Shown here: positions 12,601-23,484 of the stretch, piece by piece
Layout: the number at the start of each line of letters is the position of its first letter
Position numbering within the stretch: the stretch's first letter is position 1
Source of the DNA: Tetragonia tetragonoides
Lineage: Eukaryota; Streptophyta; Magnoliopsida; Caryophyllales; Aizoaceae
Direction of reading: 5' to 3'
Assembly (NCBI GenBank): GCA_038025085.1
Contig: CM076146.1
Span: forward strand, 45,771,336-45,835,335
DNA: 64,000 bases
Position numbers and translations under genes: made by a program
The notes under the pieces: model-generated
What the model was told of the DNA's origin: nothing
Database searches by the model: none
The model's input: the letters and a program-made list of their open reading frames with translations, nothing else

Positions 12601-13720
12601 TATACATTTCCATAGGTCCACTTGTCACCTCCATCTTCTCAAGCATCGACCCTAGAGTGGTCCGACAATGTATGTAAAGTAAGTTGTCCTCAGCTACCGT
12701 CGTCTTAAGCAACCTACAAAACTCCAATACTATGGTAGCACTATAAGCTTTCTCGATCGACATCCCCTCCAAATCCTTCACAAAACTCACAAAGCAACGG
12801 ATACAATCATCAGCACAAGCCCGGTTCGCCTTATCTGACATATATAGCATAACTAGAGCCTGAGGAGCACAAGCGTCCACAAATATCTTAAAATACTCAA
12901 CCTTGTTATTCTTATGAAGACCCTCAAGCATACCCTCTTCTTCTTCCTCATCATCATCATCCCTATTGAGCATTTCTTTCCTTTTGGGTTTATCCCTTTT
13001 CCCATAATTTCTTAAAAGCACTGAAGCCCAGCAACTATCATGTTTATGTTTACTAACTCCTAAAGCCATATACTGTTCTAGTATCCCTTTAACAAGACTA
13101 GGACCATAATTAGGTATTTCTTTGCTACAAACTCTACAAATAATAGAAACCATATCATTAATTACCCGCCAAGTTTTCGGATAATCAGTACTCCTTATAC
13201 GGGCCACCAATTGTAACCCGGCGTCGTTTTGCACTGAACACTGCTCCAATGTATCCTCGCGGGAGAGCTGTCTTCCTCTATAGATTAACCGTTGATAATC
13301 CACCGGAATTCGAGTGATCAATTGAATTTTCTCGTGAACCATTTCAACGGTATCCGTCAAATTCGCTTGCAAGACGAGGGTTTTACCACCGGAGATCATC
13401 CTCACAAAAAATTGGAGCTGTAACCTAAAGGTGCAATCTCTGCCGTTGGATTCCCCTGACGATTCTCCTCTAATTAAACTCGTTGCCGTCGATTGAGGAC
13501 GATCATCAACGTATACGGTGGATTTTCCCTTGGAAATATAAGAATTGGAATTGGAATTCTTACGATGATATCGGGTGATGGTTCCGACAGTGGTGATTGA
13601 ATTATTATCACCATCGCCACCAGTAGTGAAATCGTAATCCTCCAGTTTGCGTTTTGAAGGGAGACGATCAAAGTGGTGTTGGTGGTGGTGAGGTTGTGAT
13701 GGTGTATCAATGGCTGACAT
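9668..13720 (-). CDS. UPL5: UPL5-like HECT E3 ubiquitin-protein ligase, exons 1-2 (3' end missing)
   Basis: Exon 1 is 13720-11746 (ATG at 13718-13720; the upstream open frame has no ATG) and exon 2 is 10257-9668, together 855 codons. An intron of 1488 bp lies between them, with a GC donor (CAG|GCAAGT) and acceptor GTGCAG; the split codon joins to give PNPASKVEP. The N-terminus has a His-rich stretch and PSKRKLED. A ubiquitin-like domain is at about residues 104-180 (RMISGGKTLVLQ to LVARI). An acidic DDDDEEEEE run lies mid-protein. The HECT domain begins late in exon 1 (GPGVLREWFFLVCQ) and continues in exon 2 (FSGRVVALALMHK, EVEELGSRKVVELCLGG). Exon 2 ends at WFWE before GTATGT. The last ~80 residues, with the catalytic Cys that accepts ubiquitin, are not in the window. 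In Arabidopsis UPL5 targets WRKY53 and restrains leaf senescence (family knowledge). It is either a gene with a >9.6-kb last intron or a 3'-truncated gene. Confidence 0.9.
10258..11745 (-). other. Intron 1 of the UPL5-like gene (GC-AG type)
   Basis: 1488 bp, no coding or repeat structure noticed. The donor is GCAAGT after CAG, a recognised minor donor class whose flanking bases match the strong consensus; the acceptor is TTTGGTGTGCAG. A fallback reading through the donor ends after one Lys codon (stop at 11738-11740). Confidence 0.85.
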
Positions 13721-13915
13721 TGAAAACAGAGGAGTGATGATTACGATGAGGGTGATTATGATGATGATGGTGATCAATTTTGATTGTCAAGAATCTCATT
13801 CCAAAAAATTTGGGGGAAATTTCGAATTTTTCTAGGGTTTTAGAGGAATTGGAGACTGGCGGAGAAGGAGTAAAGGTTAGAGAGAGAGAGAAGAGCAGGG
13901 AATGATATGATCGTC
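13721..13915 (-). promoter_or_regulatory. 5' UTR / core promoter region of the UPL5-like gene
   Basis: On the minus strand this stretch has CT-rich sequence (plus strand GAGAGAGAGAGAAGAG around 13879-13896), which is common in plant 5' UTRs. The segment just upstream (13916-14100) is repeated in the downstream duplicated units. No TATA box is clear. Confidence 0.45.
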
Positions 13916-14125
13916 AATTTGTCATGTGTCGCGGTTAAACGCGCCTACAGTGAACTCTACTCACTCAGTGGACCTAGCTTTTTTATATTCATGGGCTTAT
14001 CGTGGGTTTGTAATTTTGTATACATTTTATTACGCACGTGTTATATTGATTATTAAAGTTTTATTTATCACCCAAAGTTTGTTTTTTTTTCAAGTGAGTA
14101 CCCAAAGTTAAAGAAGAAGGTTTTA

Positions 14126-14320
14126 TATCTATAGGTGGTTGTCGTGAGTGGTTCGATACTCTCATCCCCTAAGCAAGGTTCAAATCTTATGAATGGAAAA
14201 ACTATTTAGTGGGAACAGTTTTTCAGTTTTTCCCTTCATGGGCCGACCTGGTGCGAACAGGATTAGTTTTACCCAAAAGACTCAGGTGAACCTATGGTTA
14301 AACCAAAAAAAAAAGAAAAG
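14126..14320 (+). mobile_element. tRNA-derived SINE-like insertion
   Basis: About 180 bp with a B-box-like GGTTCAAATC near 14168-14177, an A-box-like TGGTTGTCGTGAGTGG about 35 bp upstream, and an A-rich 3' end (about 14305-14320). It is flanked by imperfect direct repeats (AAAGAAGAAGGTTTTAT and AAAGAAAAGCTTTTATT). Unit B lacks it: its counterpart near 15610-15650 reads straight through GAAGGTTTTATTATT. This empty site supports insertion after the duplication. Confidence 0.7.
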
Positions 14321-14953
14321 CTTTTATTATTATTTTTTTTATTGTTAAATAGGTAAGGTTCCTTTCGAAGTTAATTTTTACCTAATTGTTTGCTAAAAAA
14401 TATGAAAAACGTCGGGAAAGCAAAACTCAATCCATCTTTGAAAACATCTAGTTTTGGTATGGTTCTATCCATTCAATATGTTGAAACGATGATACATACC
14501 CCAACCCAACCATCCAGATATCAATGTGTTTGTCTTCCTTTTGAATATGGGCACAACGTTGAATTGACAAGATAAAAATATATTTGGAAACGTACATTTA
14601 TTATAACATGATGAACAAACAGGCATCGACCCTTACAAACAATTGTACTTGTAGGCAAGGAAAAATGTGCCATGTAAGAAGCCAAGCTAGATCAGAAGTC
14701 AAATTGTTCACTAAATGGAATTTCAAATAAAACAAAAAGAAATTAGATCAAAAATAAATAAACTAATAATTTGTTAATTGAATTTGGGTGGAATGAAATA
14801 CATTTTTGTTAATTAAATTTTTGAGGCTCCATTTTAAATTAATGATAGTTAACCCTTTTAAAATAGATTTACATCATTAAGGATGGGGTAAGAACACTCA
14901 GCGTACAAGCAGGCCCATAAATACAAAACGACAAAATAGCCCCAAGAGGAACT

Positions 14954-14971
14954 TCTATATAAATAGAGCTT
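14954..14971 (+). promoter_or_regulatory. TATA-box-like motif conserved between units A and B
   Basis: CTATATAAATAGAGCTTTG is a strong plant TATA-like sequence. The same motif and about 200 bp of following sequence are kept in unit B at 16781-16798. No ORF follows within either unit. Confidence 0.4.
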
Positions 14972-15239
14972 TGTTGGTTTCTTTTCAGAAAACATTGGAA
15001 GAGGACACTCTGTCAATATCTTTCCACAAAAGTCTCCAAGCCTACACCTATCGAAAAAACAAATATTGTAATTTCACCTCTCATTCTTAGAGAACTAATC
15101 GGTTATAAATTCGCTTAAAGCCTAATTCGATCAATAGCATACAGTGGGAGGGTAGGTGTGAAACACGACTTTTTTGTATTATACATGAACTAGATATCTA
15201 ATAATTAATTAACTGTAAAATAAAATAATTAATTAACTG

Positions 15240-15365
15240 TAAAATAAACCATATCATTAATTACCCACCAAATTTTCGGATCATTTAGTACACTTCCTAC
15301 ATACCACCATTGTAACCCGACGTCAGTTTTGAACTGAACACTGCTCCAATGTAGGCTCACATTGA
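15240..15365 (-). pseudogene. UPL5 exon-1 fragment, copy 1
   Basis: The plus strand AAACCATATCATTAATTACC ... TGAACACTGCTCCAATGTA matches the functional exon at about 13147-13252. It covers the end of the ubiquitin-like domain and the WRVINDMVSI segment. It carries substitutions, small indels and early stops, and fuses straight to sequence matching the UPL5 5' flank, so the first ~400 bp of exon 1 is deleted in this copy. Confidence 0.8.
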
Positions 15366-15914
15366 ATTTGTCCTCTCTTATAAGTAGCTCTTTCATCGGA
15401 TTACTCGTCAATTCGTCATGTGTCGCGGTTAAACACGCCTACAGTGAAGTCTACTCACTCACAGTGGACCTAGCTTTCTCTTTTTATATTCATGGTTTAT
15501 CGTGGGCTAAGTATACATTTGACCCACGTGTGATTATTAATATTATTTTTATTTATTACCCAAAAGTTTTTTTTCCTATTTGTTTTAGAAAAAAGTGTTT
15601 TTCAGGTGAGTATCGAAGGTTTTATTATTTTATTATTATTATTATTAAGGGATGAAAATAGGTAAGGTTCTTTCGAAGTTAATTTTTACTTAATTGTTTG
15701 CTAAAGAAATGTGAAAAATGCTTGAAAAGCAAAACCCAGCCCATCTTTGAAGACATCTAGTTAGAGTGTGGTTCTATCAATTCAATATGTTGGAATGATG
15801 ATGCATGCCCCAACCCAATCCAAATCCAGACGGTAACATGTTTGTCTTTTGAATATGGGCACTTGGCTCACGTGAAATTGATAGAACAAAAATCTGTTAG
15901 AAATGTATATGTTA

Positions 15915-16295
15915 AGAAAATAACCCGCATGTCAGTGTTCCACATTGGAAGAGTTGGAGAGAGTTGGATTATATATAAATTCAAGTTGGATTGAGATCCT
16001 CTCTAAAACCCTATTTCCCGCTTGTACACCCTATTTCCCGCATATACGCATTACACTTGTGAGTGCTTGCCACATGTTAAAGATTTTTCTCTACCTTTTT
16101 ATTTGTATTCAATTTAACATGTGACAAGCATCTACAGATGTAATGCGGGAAATGGGGTATTGGATCCAAATCCAAGTTAGTGGGTTACTCCACCTAACAC
16201 CAATTGATTTTGGGATAGAACCCCACTGAACTTATATGCAGTCTACTCTCCTTCACGCACACGGGCCTGCAAGCGGCATGCATATTGAAGATTTA
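15915..16295. mobile_element. Insertion in unit B with internal hairpin
   Basis: Absent from unit A. It is flanked by TATGTTAA (about 15909 and 16302). It carries CCACATTGGAAGAG near its left end and CCACCTAACACCAATTGATT further right, motifs that recur in plant LTR/TRIM-like repeats. Between them is a near-perfect inverted repeat, about 16023-16161 (arms with ACCCTATTTCCCGCAT and ATGCGGGAAATGGGGTA; inner arms with ACATGTTAAA and TTTAACATGTGACAAGC). The class is uncertain. Confidence 0.5.
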
Positions 16296-17040
16296 ATAAG
16301 TATGTTAATTATAACATGATGAACCAGTAGGCACAAACCCTCACAAACAAATTGTTCACTAAGTGGAATTTTCAAATAAAATAAATAACTTTTAGGTGAC
16401 AAGCAAATAAATAAATAATTTTTAGATCAAAAATAAATAAATAAATCAATTCTTAATTAAATTTGGGTGGAATGAACATTGTTAATTAATTTTTGAGGCT
16501 CCATTTTAAATTAATGAAATTGAACCCTTTTTAAATGGGGTTACAGCATATTCCTTGGCCAGCTGTCCCAACCTTTGAGGTACCTACAAGCCAGCATGAG
16601 AAAGTAGTTATTGTAATCGACGATAAATATCCTTGATTGGGAAAAAAAAGGGGGGTTACAACATTAAGAGGAAAAAAAAGAATGGTATGTCTACCATTCC
16701 CAAAGAAAAGAATACCAAGTCTACTAGAGGGCCCATCACCCATGGCTACAAAACGACAAAATAATCCTAAGAGAAGGTTTCTATATAAATAGAGCTTTGT
16801 TGGTTTATTTTCGCTCAAATTAAGTTCAGAAAATATGGTAAGAGGAGACTCTGTCAATATCATTTCATACAACTCTCCAAGCCTAAACCTCCCGAAGAAA
16901 CAACTACTCTAATTTCACCTCTCATTATTGGAGAATTAACCGGTTATAAATTATTTGAAAGCCTAATTCAAAAGCATACAACTTGGGAGAGTAGGGGTGA
17001 AATATGACTTTTTATGTATTATACATAAACTAGTTGTCTA

Positions 17041-17850
17041 ATAATTAAATCTAATCCAAATGTGAGTTTTTTAGTTAAACCATATTATTACTTACCCACC
17101 CAGCTTTCGGATCATTAGTACACTCTCTGCATATTACCATTGTAACCTAACGTCAGTTTTGAACTGAACAGTGCTTCAATGTAAGCTCGCAGTGATTTTG
17201 TCCTCTCGTATAAGTAGCTCTTTAATCGTATTACTCGTATCTTCTCATGAACAATTTCAACCGTATCAGACAAATTCGCTTGTAAGAAAAATGTTTTCCT
17301 TCTGAGAGCACTCTCGCGAAAAATCTTCCAATTCTAAGGGTTTTGATTATCATTCAATGAGAGACTATGTTAATAGTCTACCAACTCAAAGACATCAATT
17401 ATTCAATTATATATTTAAGTCATTTTCAGAGAACGGCAAAATCGAAAGAGCTCAACCATTCTAACCCTTTGATTAAATCAAATAATGGTTCATGATGTCC
17501 CGATACGTAATTGAATTGTTGTAAAACCTAACATACGATTTGAGACTTTGGATATGTGAGTTGCTTGATATTTCATAACAATCAATAAATATCTATGTAA
17601 ATAGTGAATCAAATAGTAAAAACGTTATTAGTACAGGAATAAGGCAATGTCAAGGTTTAAACATAAAAGAAATAGTGTATTAATAGATAAAATTACCTAC
17701 TAAAGTTACCACCATGATCGATATTTGTTGTGATTAAGTGCGCTTGCCGTGGAGTCTAGTCATTTAGTCGATGTTACTCTCTTATATGTATTTATTCGTG
17801 TGCTACATATAAATTTGAGCACGTGTTCAGTTTGACTTTGGATTTTTTGG
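17041..17850. repeat. Duplication unit C (partial)
   Basis: The third, most diverged copy contains a UPL5 exon fragment at 17075-17345 and, after about 370 bp of unrelated sequence, a decayed version of the 5' flank near 17735-17815 (AAGTGCGCTTGCCGTGGAG corresponds to AAACGCGCCTACAGTGAA in A). Confidence 0.65.
17075..17345 (-). pseudogene. UPL5 exon-1 fragment, copy 2
   Basis: Matches the functional exon at about 13145-13250 and again at about 13320-13415 (plus strand TCATGAACAATTTCAACCG and GACAAATTCGCTTG). It therefore keeps more of exon 1 than copy 1. Not translatable. Confidence 0.75.
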
Positions 17851-18932
17851 GGACCATATGTACAACAACAACCCTGCAACTTCACCATGACTAGTTTCCC
17901 ATTAAAGAGGTTGTGACAAAGATACTAGGTACATGATGTGTAAATGCACGATTTTATTAAAGAGGGAGTTTTGTAATTATCTTTCGTATTGCAATAATGC
18001 AAAAAATTGTATATCACATTTAGTCTTGATATGAACGGAATTTGTTGCGACTAAAAATTCCTATATCTATATAATTAGATTAAAATGCAATGATTAAATT
18101 AGAGTTCGCCACATTAATTGCTGAATTGCCGAATGACGTGTCAATTTACTTATGACGTGTCATGTGACTCATGACCAGTAAAAAAAGAAATAAAGAAAGT
18201 AGCAACAATCAGAGGTTACAAAAACATAATAGAGTTTAATGACTCATTCATCCCCTTCCCTTCATTCTCACAAGTTGTCAGACGTTAAAAATAATCCAAG
18301 AAATTGAGTAGTAGCTAATTTCTCTCACATATTGATGAGCCAAAAAAATGAAGAAGCTAATTCCTTTCTCATGAATAGATGACGGAACCACACTCCATCA
18401 ATTCATCTTCTATCTTCCCATATGTTCAAAGTTCATGCATTCAATTTGATTACTTTATAATAAATTAATAATTGTAGTTTTTACTTAAAAATTTCAAACT
18501 TCAGTATAAAAAAAAATAGTGGAGTAAACATGCCCAGTGCATAACTTTCATAATGATAGGTGCTTCATGTCGCGTCGCTTGCCTTCCTTCGCCCCCTCTC
18601 TCAAGCAACTACCCACTAGAGAGTCTTATTAAGGTTTAGTGGTTATAACAAAAATAGACATGCCCGATGCATAACTTTTTCATTCTTGAATTTTGAAAGT
18701 TTGGAGAACTATTTTCCAAAAGTTTTACCTCAAGGTTTTCAAGTATATTTTTAAGTTATGGAAAAATATTTTTAGTTTTGATAGATTGTAGCTATTTAAT
18801 TTAATTTTTAATTAAACAAATACGTTGAAAGACAAAAACATATCAAAAAAATTAGAAATCACTAAAAAAAATTGGGGAAAATTATGAGACCTCACTTTAA
18901 CAGTAGAGAGAGTTTGGGGTAGATTTGGCGGC
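17851..18932. other. Intergenic, no feature seen
   Basis: AT-rich, no ORF of note. CATGCCCAGTGCATAACTTT near 18530 and CATGCCCGATGCATAACTTTT near 18660 form a short local duplication. The last 8 bases (TTGGCGGC) are the target duplicate of the following hAT element. Confidence 0.5.
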
Positions 18933-19129
18933 CATTGACGTATCCAGGGGGTACAAGTGGGTACATGCGTCGACCCTGAGCTTTACTATTCATCAATGAA
19001 TAGTCCCCAACCTAATGAATAGTTCACTTACCCTCTTTATTTTCTTTCCCTTTTTATTTATCCTCTTGTTTATTATTTTCCTTTTCCTTTTGGCTATTAA
19101 AAAAAAAAAAAAAAACCACAGGCCACTGT

Positions 19130-21319
19130 AGAGCCTTTTCCTCTCTCTCCTTCCTCTATCCCCATTCTTCTACCTCACCCACAACCCAGATTTTCAGGAG
19201 AAAAAATCCGGCTTCTCTGTCTTCACCCTATCCTACCCATACCTTTGCTTCTACTCTCAATCACATCTGCCTCTGCCTCTGCCTCTTTCGCTCTCCCTCA
19301 ATTGGTAACTTAGTATCTCTCTCTTTGTTTTTGATACAATTATTTGCGTTTAATCTATATCAATGCTTTGATCGAAAATCTCAACCTTTCTTCAACAATT
19401 TTTCGAATTTTGGGTTGTATCTGCTTGTGATTTTGATTTCAGGTTCTTTCTCTCTCTCCCTAGGTTTTGTGAATTTTGATAGTGGTTTGTTCAAATTATG
19501 AAATTTGTTATCTGATTAATTGGGTCCTGCAATAACATTGCCTTTCATTTTGCAGAATTTAGAGGGACGTTGATTAGATTGGAGTATGATTACTGATTTT
19601 TTTTCTTTCTTTTTATGATTTATTTCGTTGTGTTTGTTCTGATGAGAATGTGTTGCCTATGTTTGATGTTTTGCTGCCTGCTTTTTGGGCGTTTACCTTC
19701 TGGTTGTGGGTCTAATTTCCTAAAGTATATCATTTTAATGTTTTAGTTCGTGTGTCATTCTTTTTTGGTTTGTCATTCTACGTTGTGTATGGTGAAAGTT
19801 TGTGTGGGTTTGTTGTCTGGTTTTTGAATTTCAGTTTGTTTCTAATGCAGACTGGAGTAGCAATGATCTTGGATGCCATGGAAGTGAGAGAGGAAGCTCA
19901 ATCAATGAGCCTCAATTAACCTTCTATCATGTATTTTTCGTCCTCTTATTCTCTGTACCTTCCAAACATCTGGTTTTTCTGTCTCTACGTTAATGTTATG
20001 TGGTGATATTTACTTCTTTGATGGCTTATTTTTTGGGCGTTTTAAGTTTCTTTCGATCATTTACCTCACTGGGCATCAATCAAAATCAGATCTTTCAAAC
20101 GATAATTGTTAGAAAAACTTAATCTAGGTTTTGATTGGATTAGTGTAATCATCTCGGTCTAGGTTTCCTTTATGTAAGAACTTGCGAATTAGGGTTGCAA
20201 ATTGTGGCTTCTTGGCTCTCATTTTGCAATTATTTTCAAAGGCCTTCTAGGGTTCTAATACCCCCTCTTATTTTCTTGTGTTTTCATGGTTGCTGGAACA
20301 GTTCCAAACTAAAGTCTGAACTGATATCTCTTAAGGAGTTAAGGTAAGTAATCATAGTCCCATTCTTTTAGTGGAAATCTTTTTGTTATTGAAATGGATA
20401 TTTATGTGGGAAATTTCTAGGCAGATAGGAGATCGTTCATCTTATTCAACAACTCTCCAATGACAGTGCGTGATGAGGTAGATTATAAAATTGTTGAAAG
20501 ATAAATATATTCCATTTAGCTTGCTTGATTTGAATACCTTGTCTTACTCTTTCAAGAATCGAGTTGTTGTTACGTTTATAGATTTTTGGTCTGATTATAT
20601 TCAAACCATCCCTGTGATGCACAAACATTGAGTTATTGTTATTTTTTTTTTAATTTTGGTTTCCCAAAAATTCAGTTGAGAGCCTTTGTTGCTTGTTTTA
20701 TAGTCTTGTTCAAGACTTTATTTCTTATTCTCATGATCTTGTACATGACTTCATTTTTCTATATAATGACATATCATTGAGATAGATTTGAGAAATAATC
20801 ATACAAAAACTTATGACTGACTGTGAGAACATTACGGTGTATATAAGTATTACCATTAGATAGTTACTTGATGAAACTCTGAGTGATATTATATCTCAGC
20901 TATCACATATTTTTGACAGAATTCTATAGACAACCCTTTTGTAACTCTTGATAATCATTTTATCTTTGCTGATCTCGCGCATCAAATAAAGTAGCAAACT
21001 TTGCCGCTTTTCGTGGTGATGTTTATAGTGTCTTAACTTAGCTATTTAAGATTCTATGATGTCAGCAGTTTACAAACTATTAGTGTTGGTGGAAAAATTC
21101 TATCGTAGGTTGGGAATTGATTAAATTTTGTAAAATTTGAGATGGGTTTTGCCTAAACTTTTGGTGCATCTGGTTATTTTGTACTATATTTTTTGAGCAA
21201 AGGGTGTAATTATATGGTGATTTCTCCAATTTTTCCTTTATCGGTGTGCACTTGAATTGATCAATTGTTCAAAAAAGAGGGAATTGGAATTTTATGGGGG
21301 TGTTTGAAAGAAGATCAAA
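19130..21319 (+). promoter_or_regulatory. Probable captured 5' UTR / 5' intron region of the synaptotagmin fragment
   Basis: CT-rich leader-like sequence at about 19137-19320 (CCTCTCTCTCCTTCC...) is followed by T-rich intron-like sequence. A possible 5'-UTR exon begins after TTTCTAATGCAG near 19850. No long ORF. This fits the promoter-proximal part of a gene with 5' UTR introns, but exon borders cannot be fixed by eye. Confidence 0.4.
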
Positions 21320-22426
21320 ATGGGTTTTGTGAGTACAATAATGGGTTTCTGTGGATTTGGGTTTGGGAGTTGCGTTGGGCTTGTTATTGGGTATTATTTC
21401 TTCATCTTCTTCCAGCCACATGATGTGAAGGTTTGCTTCTGTATCTCTCACTTCCTTTCCTGGTTGTGATTCTTAAGCTTTGCTAATGTTTTTCAAACTT
21501 GTCATGCATTTTCTTTTTGTGTAATCTCAATTGTGCTTCTATTATCAATTCATGGGCTGTTTAAAATCGAGTGTAATTCTTATAGGAAGTGTTGAATTAT
21601 GTTTCATTCTCTTGTTGCTGAGGAAAGTTGTAGCTTTGAGTAAATATGCAATGTAAATCAACTAAGGAATGTTAAATTTGGTCTACAAGAAGCCCCATGA
21701 GTAGAATTGAACTTACTTGAGTAGAATTCTGTTCAGTGGGAAGAGAAGGATTTGTGTTTGAATCTTGTTGATGACTATTATCCATTGAACTTGGTGGGCT
21801 TGAAGGCTCATGATGAGTGGTGTTTTCTTACTCCTGTATCTGTTACAGGAAAGGTTTTTTCTGAGAAAATATTGTTGAAATGTTTCAGATTATGTTTGAA
21901 TGTTGTTATTTGATCATGATGTATCTGGTTTGGAATTGACCTCATTCTTCCAAATTTTGATATTTAGGATCCTGAAATTCGTCCTTTGGCTGAGCTAGAT
22001 GCAGCAACCATACAGAAGTTGCTTCCAGAGATACCCTTTGGGTGAAAAATCCAGATTTTGACCAAGTATGTTTTTTGATTCCCGTTCTATCATCATTAAG
22101 CAGCAGACTTTACATTCAGTGACAATCTAAATTTGACTTGCTTATGTGAAGGTTGATAGGCTTAACAAGTTTATAGAGCTTATGTGGCCTTATCTGGATA
22201 AGGTGCTTATTCTCATTACATTTTTCACCATAATTTGGTGCTCTATGCAGTTTGAGTATCCTTTCTTATCTTACCATCTTAGCATGCTTCATAAATTATT
22301 AGGCAATTTGTAAAACTGTGAGAGAGATATCAAAGCCCATTATTGCTAAGCAAATACCGAAGTACAAAATCGAGTCCGTTGATTTTCATACGCTTACTCT
22401 GGGCAGCCTGCCTCCAACTTTTCAAG
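21320..22426 (+). pseudogene. Plant synaptotagmin (SYT1-like) 5' gene fragment, four exons
   Basis: Exon 21320-21430 encodes MGFVSTIMGFCGFGFGVGLG and on to QPHDVK, the N-terminal membrane anchor of plant SYTs. Exon 21968-22065 encodes DPEIRPLAELDAATIQKLLP followed by EIP and then a 1-bp loss: CCCTTTGGGTG where CCNTTGTGGGTG is expected, so LWVKNPDF is out of frame. Exon 22152-22202 encodes VDRLNKFIELMWPYLDK. Exon 22303-22426 encodes AICKTVREISKPI through TLGSLPPTFQ. All introns have GT-AG borders. The rest of the SMP domain and both C2 domains are absent. Plant SYTs are ER-plasma membrane contact-site lipid proteins; this copy could give at most a short anchor peptide. Confidence 0.88.
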
Positions 22427-23484
22427 GTTAGATATATCTTCCTCTCTTACAAGCATGAACTTCTATGTTGTGCAATAGAGCACTTGGATGACAGCTTAAA
22501 GTGCTATTTTTCACAGACACAGTTGTTAACTTGTTATCTGGAAGTTAGTGGAAATTCTGTCAAAAATATGTGATAGCTGAAAAATCATGTCACGCTTAAC
22601 ATTTATCAATCAGAGCACAATTTTGAGTTAATCGTGTATCATAGGTTGTGCCCTGTAAGTATACGTGATGATTTTGTATTCTACGTATTGCAAGGCTTTT
22701 GTTGTCCTGACTACTTGGTTCTGAGCTTTCATGGTATTTGAAAGTACTTCCTCCGTTCCATATTGAAATTGTAGCCCTTTCGCTTTGGTTTGCTTATTCT
22801 TTGTTGTTGGCTGTATTTTTTTTTCCCCTTATTTATGTGAAAACCTATTGCTTTGTCACATTCATGTTAGAGCTTGTTAAATGAAACTCTTATTTTTGAG
22901 GTTGTTTTAGGTCACATTCATTTTGCGTTAAGTTCTCCTAATTAGCATATGTTACTACTTTTTTGATTTCTGATGCATCAAATGGATTGACTACTCCCAT
23001 TTTAACTAATCATAGTATGTTTTGATGGGTGACTCTGGGCATGACAATTACAATTATCACAATTACTATGAACTTGTGATTATCCTAAGTCAGTTTTCCA
23101 CTTCAAGTTCCACAAGCATATAAATGTATTTTGGCTTGTTGTGCACAGGTTAGCCAGACTGCCTCCAAGAGAGGCTTCCCCACTGTGAACAGGTGTCACC
23201 TGCTCTGATGTGCTTATAAAGACACGAAATACCTATTTTCCGAATGTTCTGTAGCGGGATGTTCTTTTGTGGATAGGCATAAGCAGAAGGCCATAGAGCT
23301 TGTACAGGAAGCAAACTCAAAAATGTGCAATTTGTAGAAACAGATGTTTCATAATGTGAGAAGAAATGTAGCTCATTCGTTTAGAACATTCAGTCTGTGT
23401 TTTTGTATATTGTGTATTGTTAGCTTTGTTTGAGCAGGATGATATACATAGGTTACTGGGGTGTGAGTCGTGTAATTGATATTT

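Larger units (their letters stand above)
13140..15190. repeat. Duplication unit A (UPL5 5' end plus upstream DNA)
   Basis: This is the parental unit: the start of UPL5 exon 1, its 5' flank (13920-14100, with TGTCGCGGTTAAACGCGCC), a stretch from about 14350 (AGGTAAGGTTCC...) and a block around 14940-15180 with CTATATAAATAGAGCTTTG. The same blocks recur in the same order in units B and C. Confidence 0.8.
15236..17040. repeat. Duplication unit B
   Basis: Same block order as unit A: UPL5 exon fragment (15240-15365), UPL5 5' flank (15410-15560), the 15658-15900 block, and the 16490-17040 block. It is diverged by point changes and has a ~375-bp insertion at 15915-16290 that is absent from A. Confidence 0.8.

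Noticed and set aside
13721..13777. N-terminal extension of UPL5 by 19 codons
   Set aside because: The frame upstream of 13720 has no ATG (the first codon would be TTG), so the start at 13720 is used.
14160..14200. tRNA gene
   Set aside because: Only A- and B-box-like motifs are present without a cloverleaf; they belong to the SINE.
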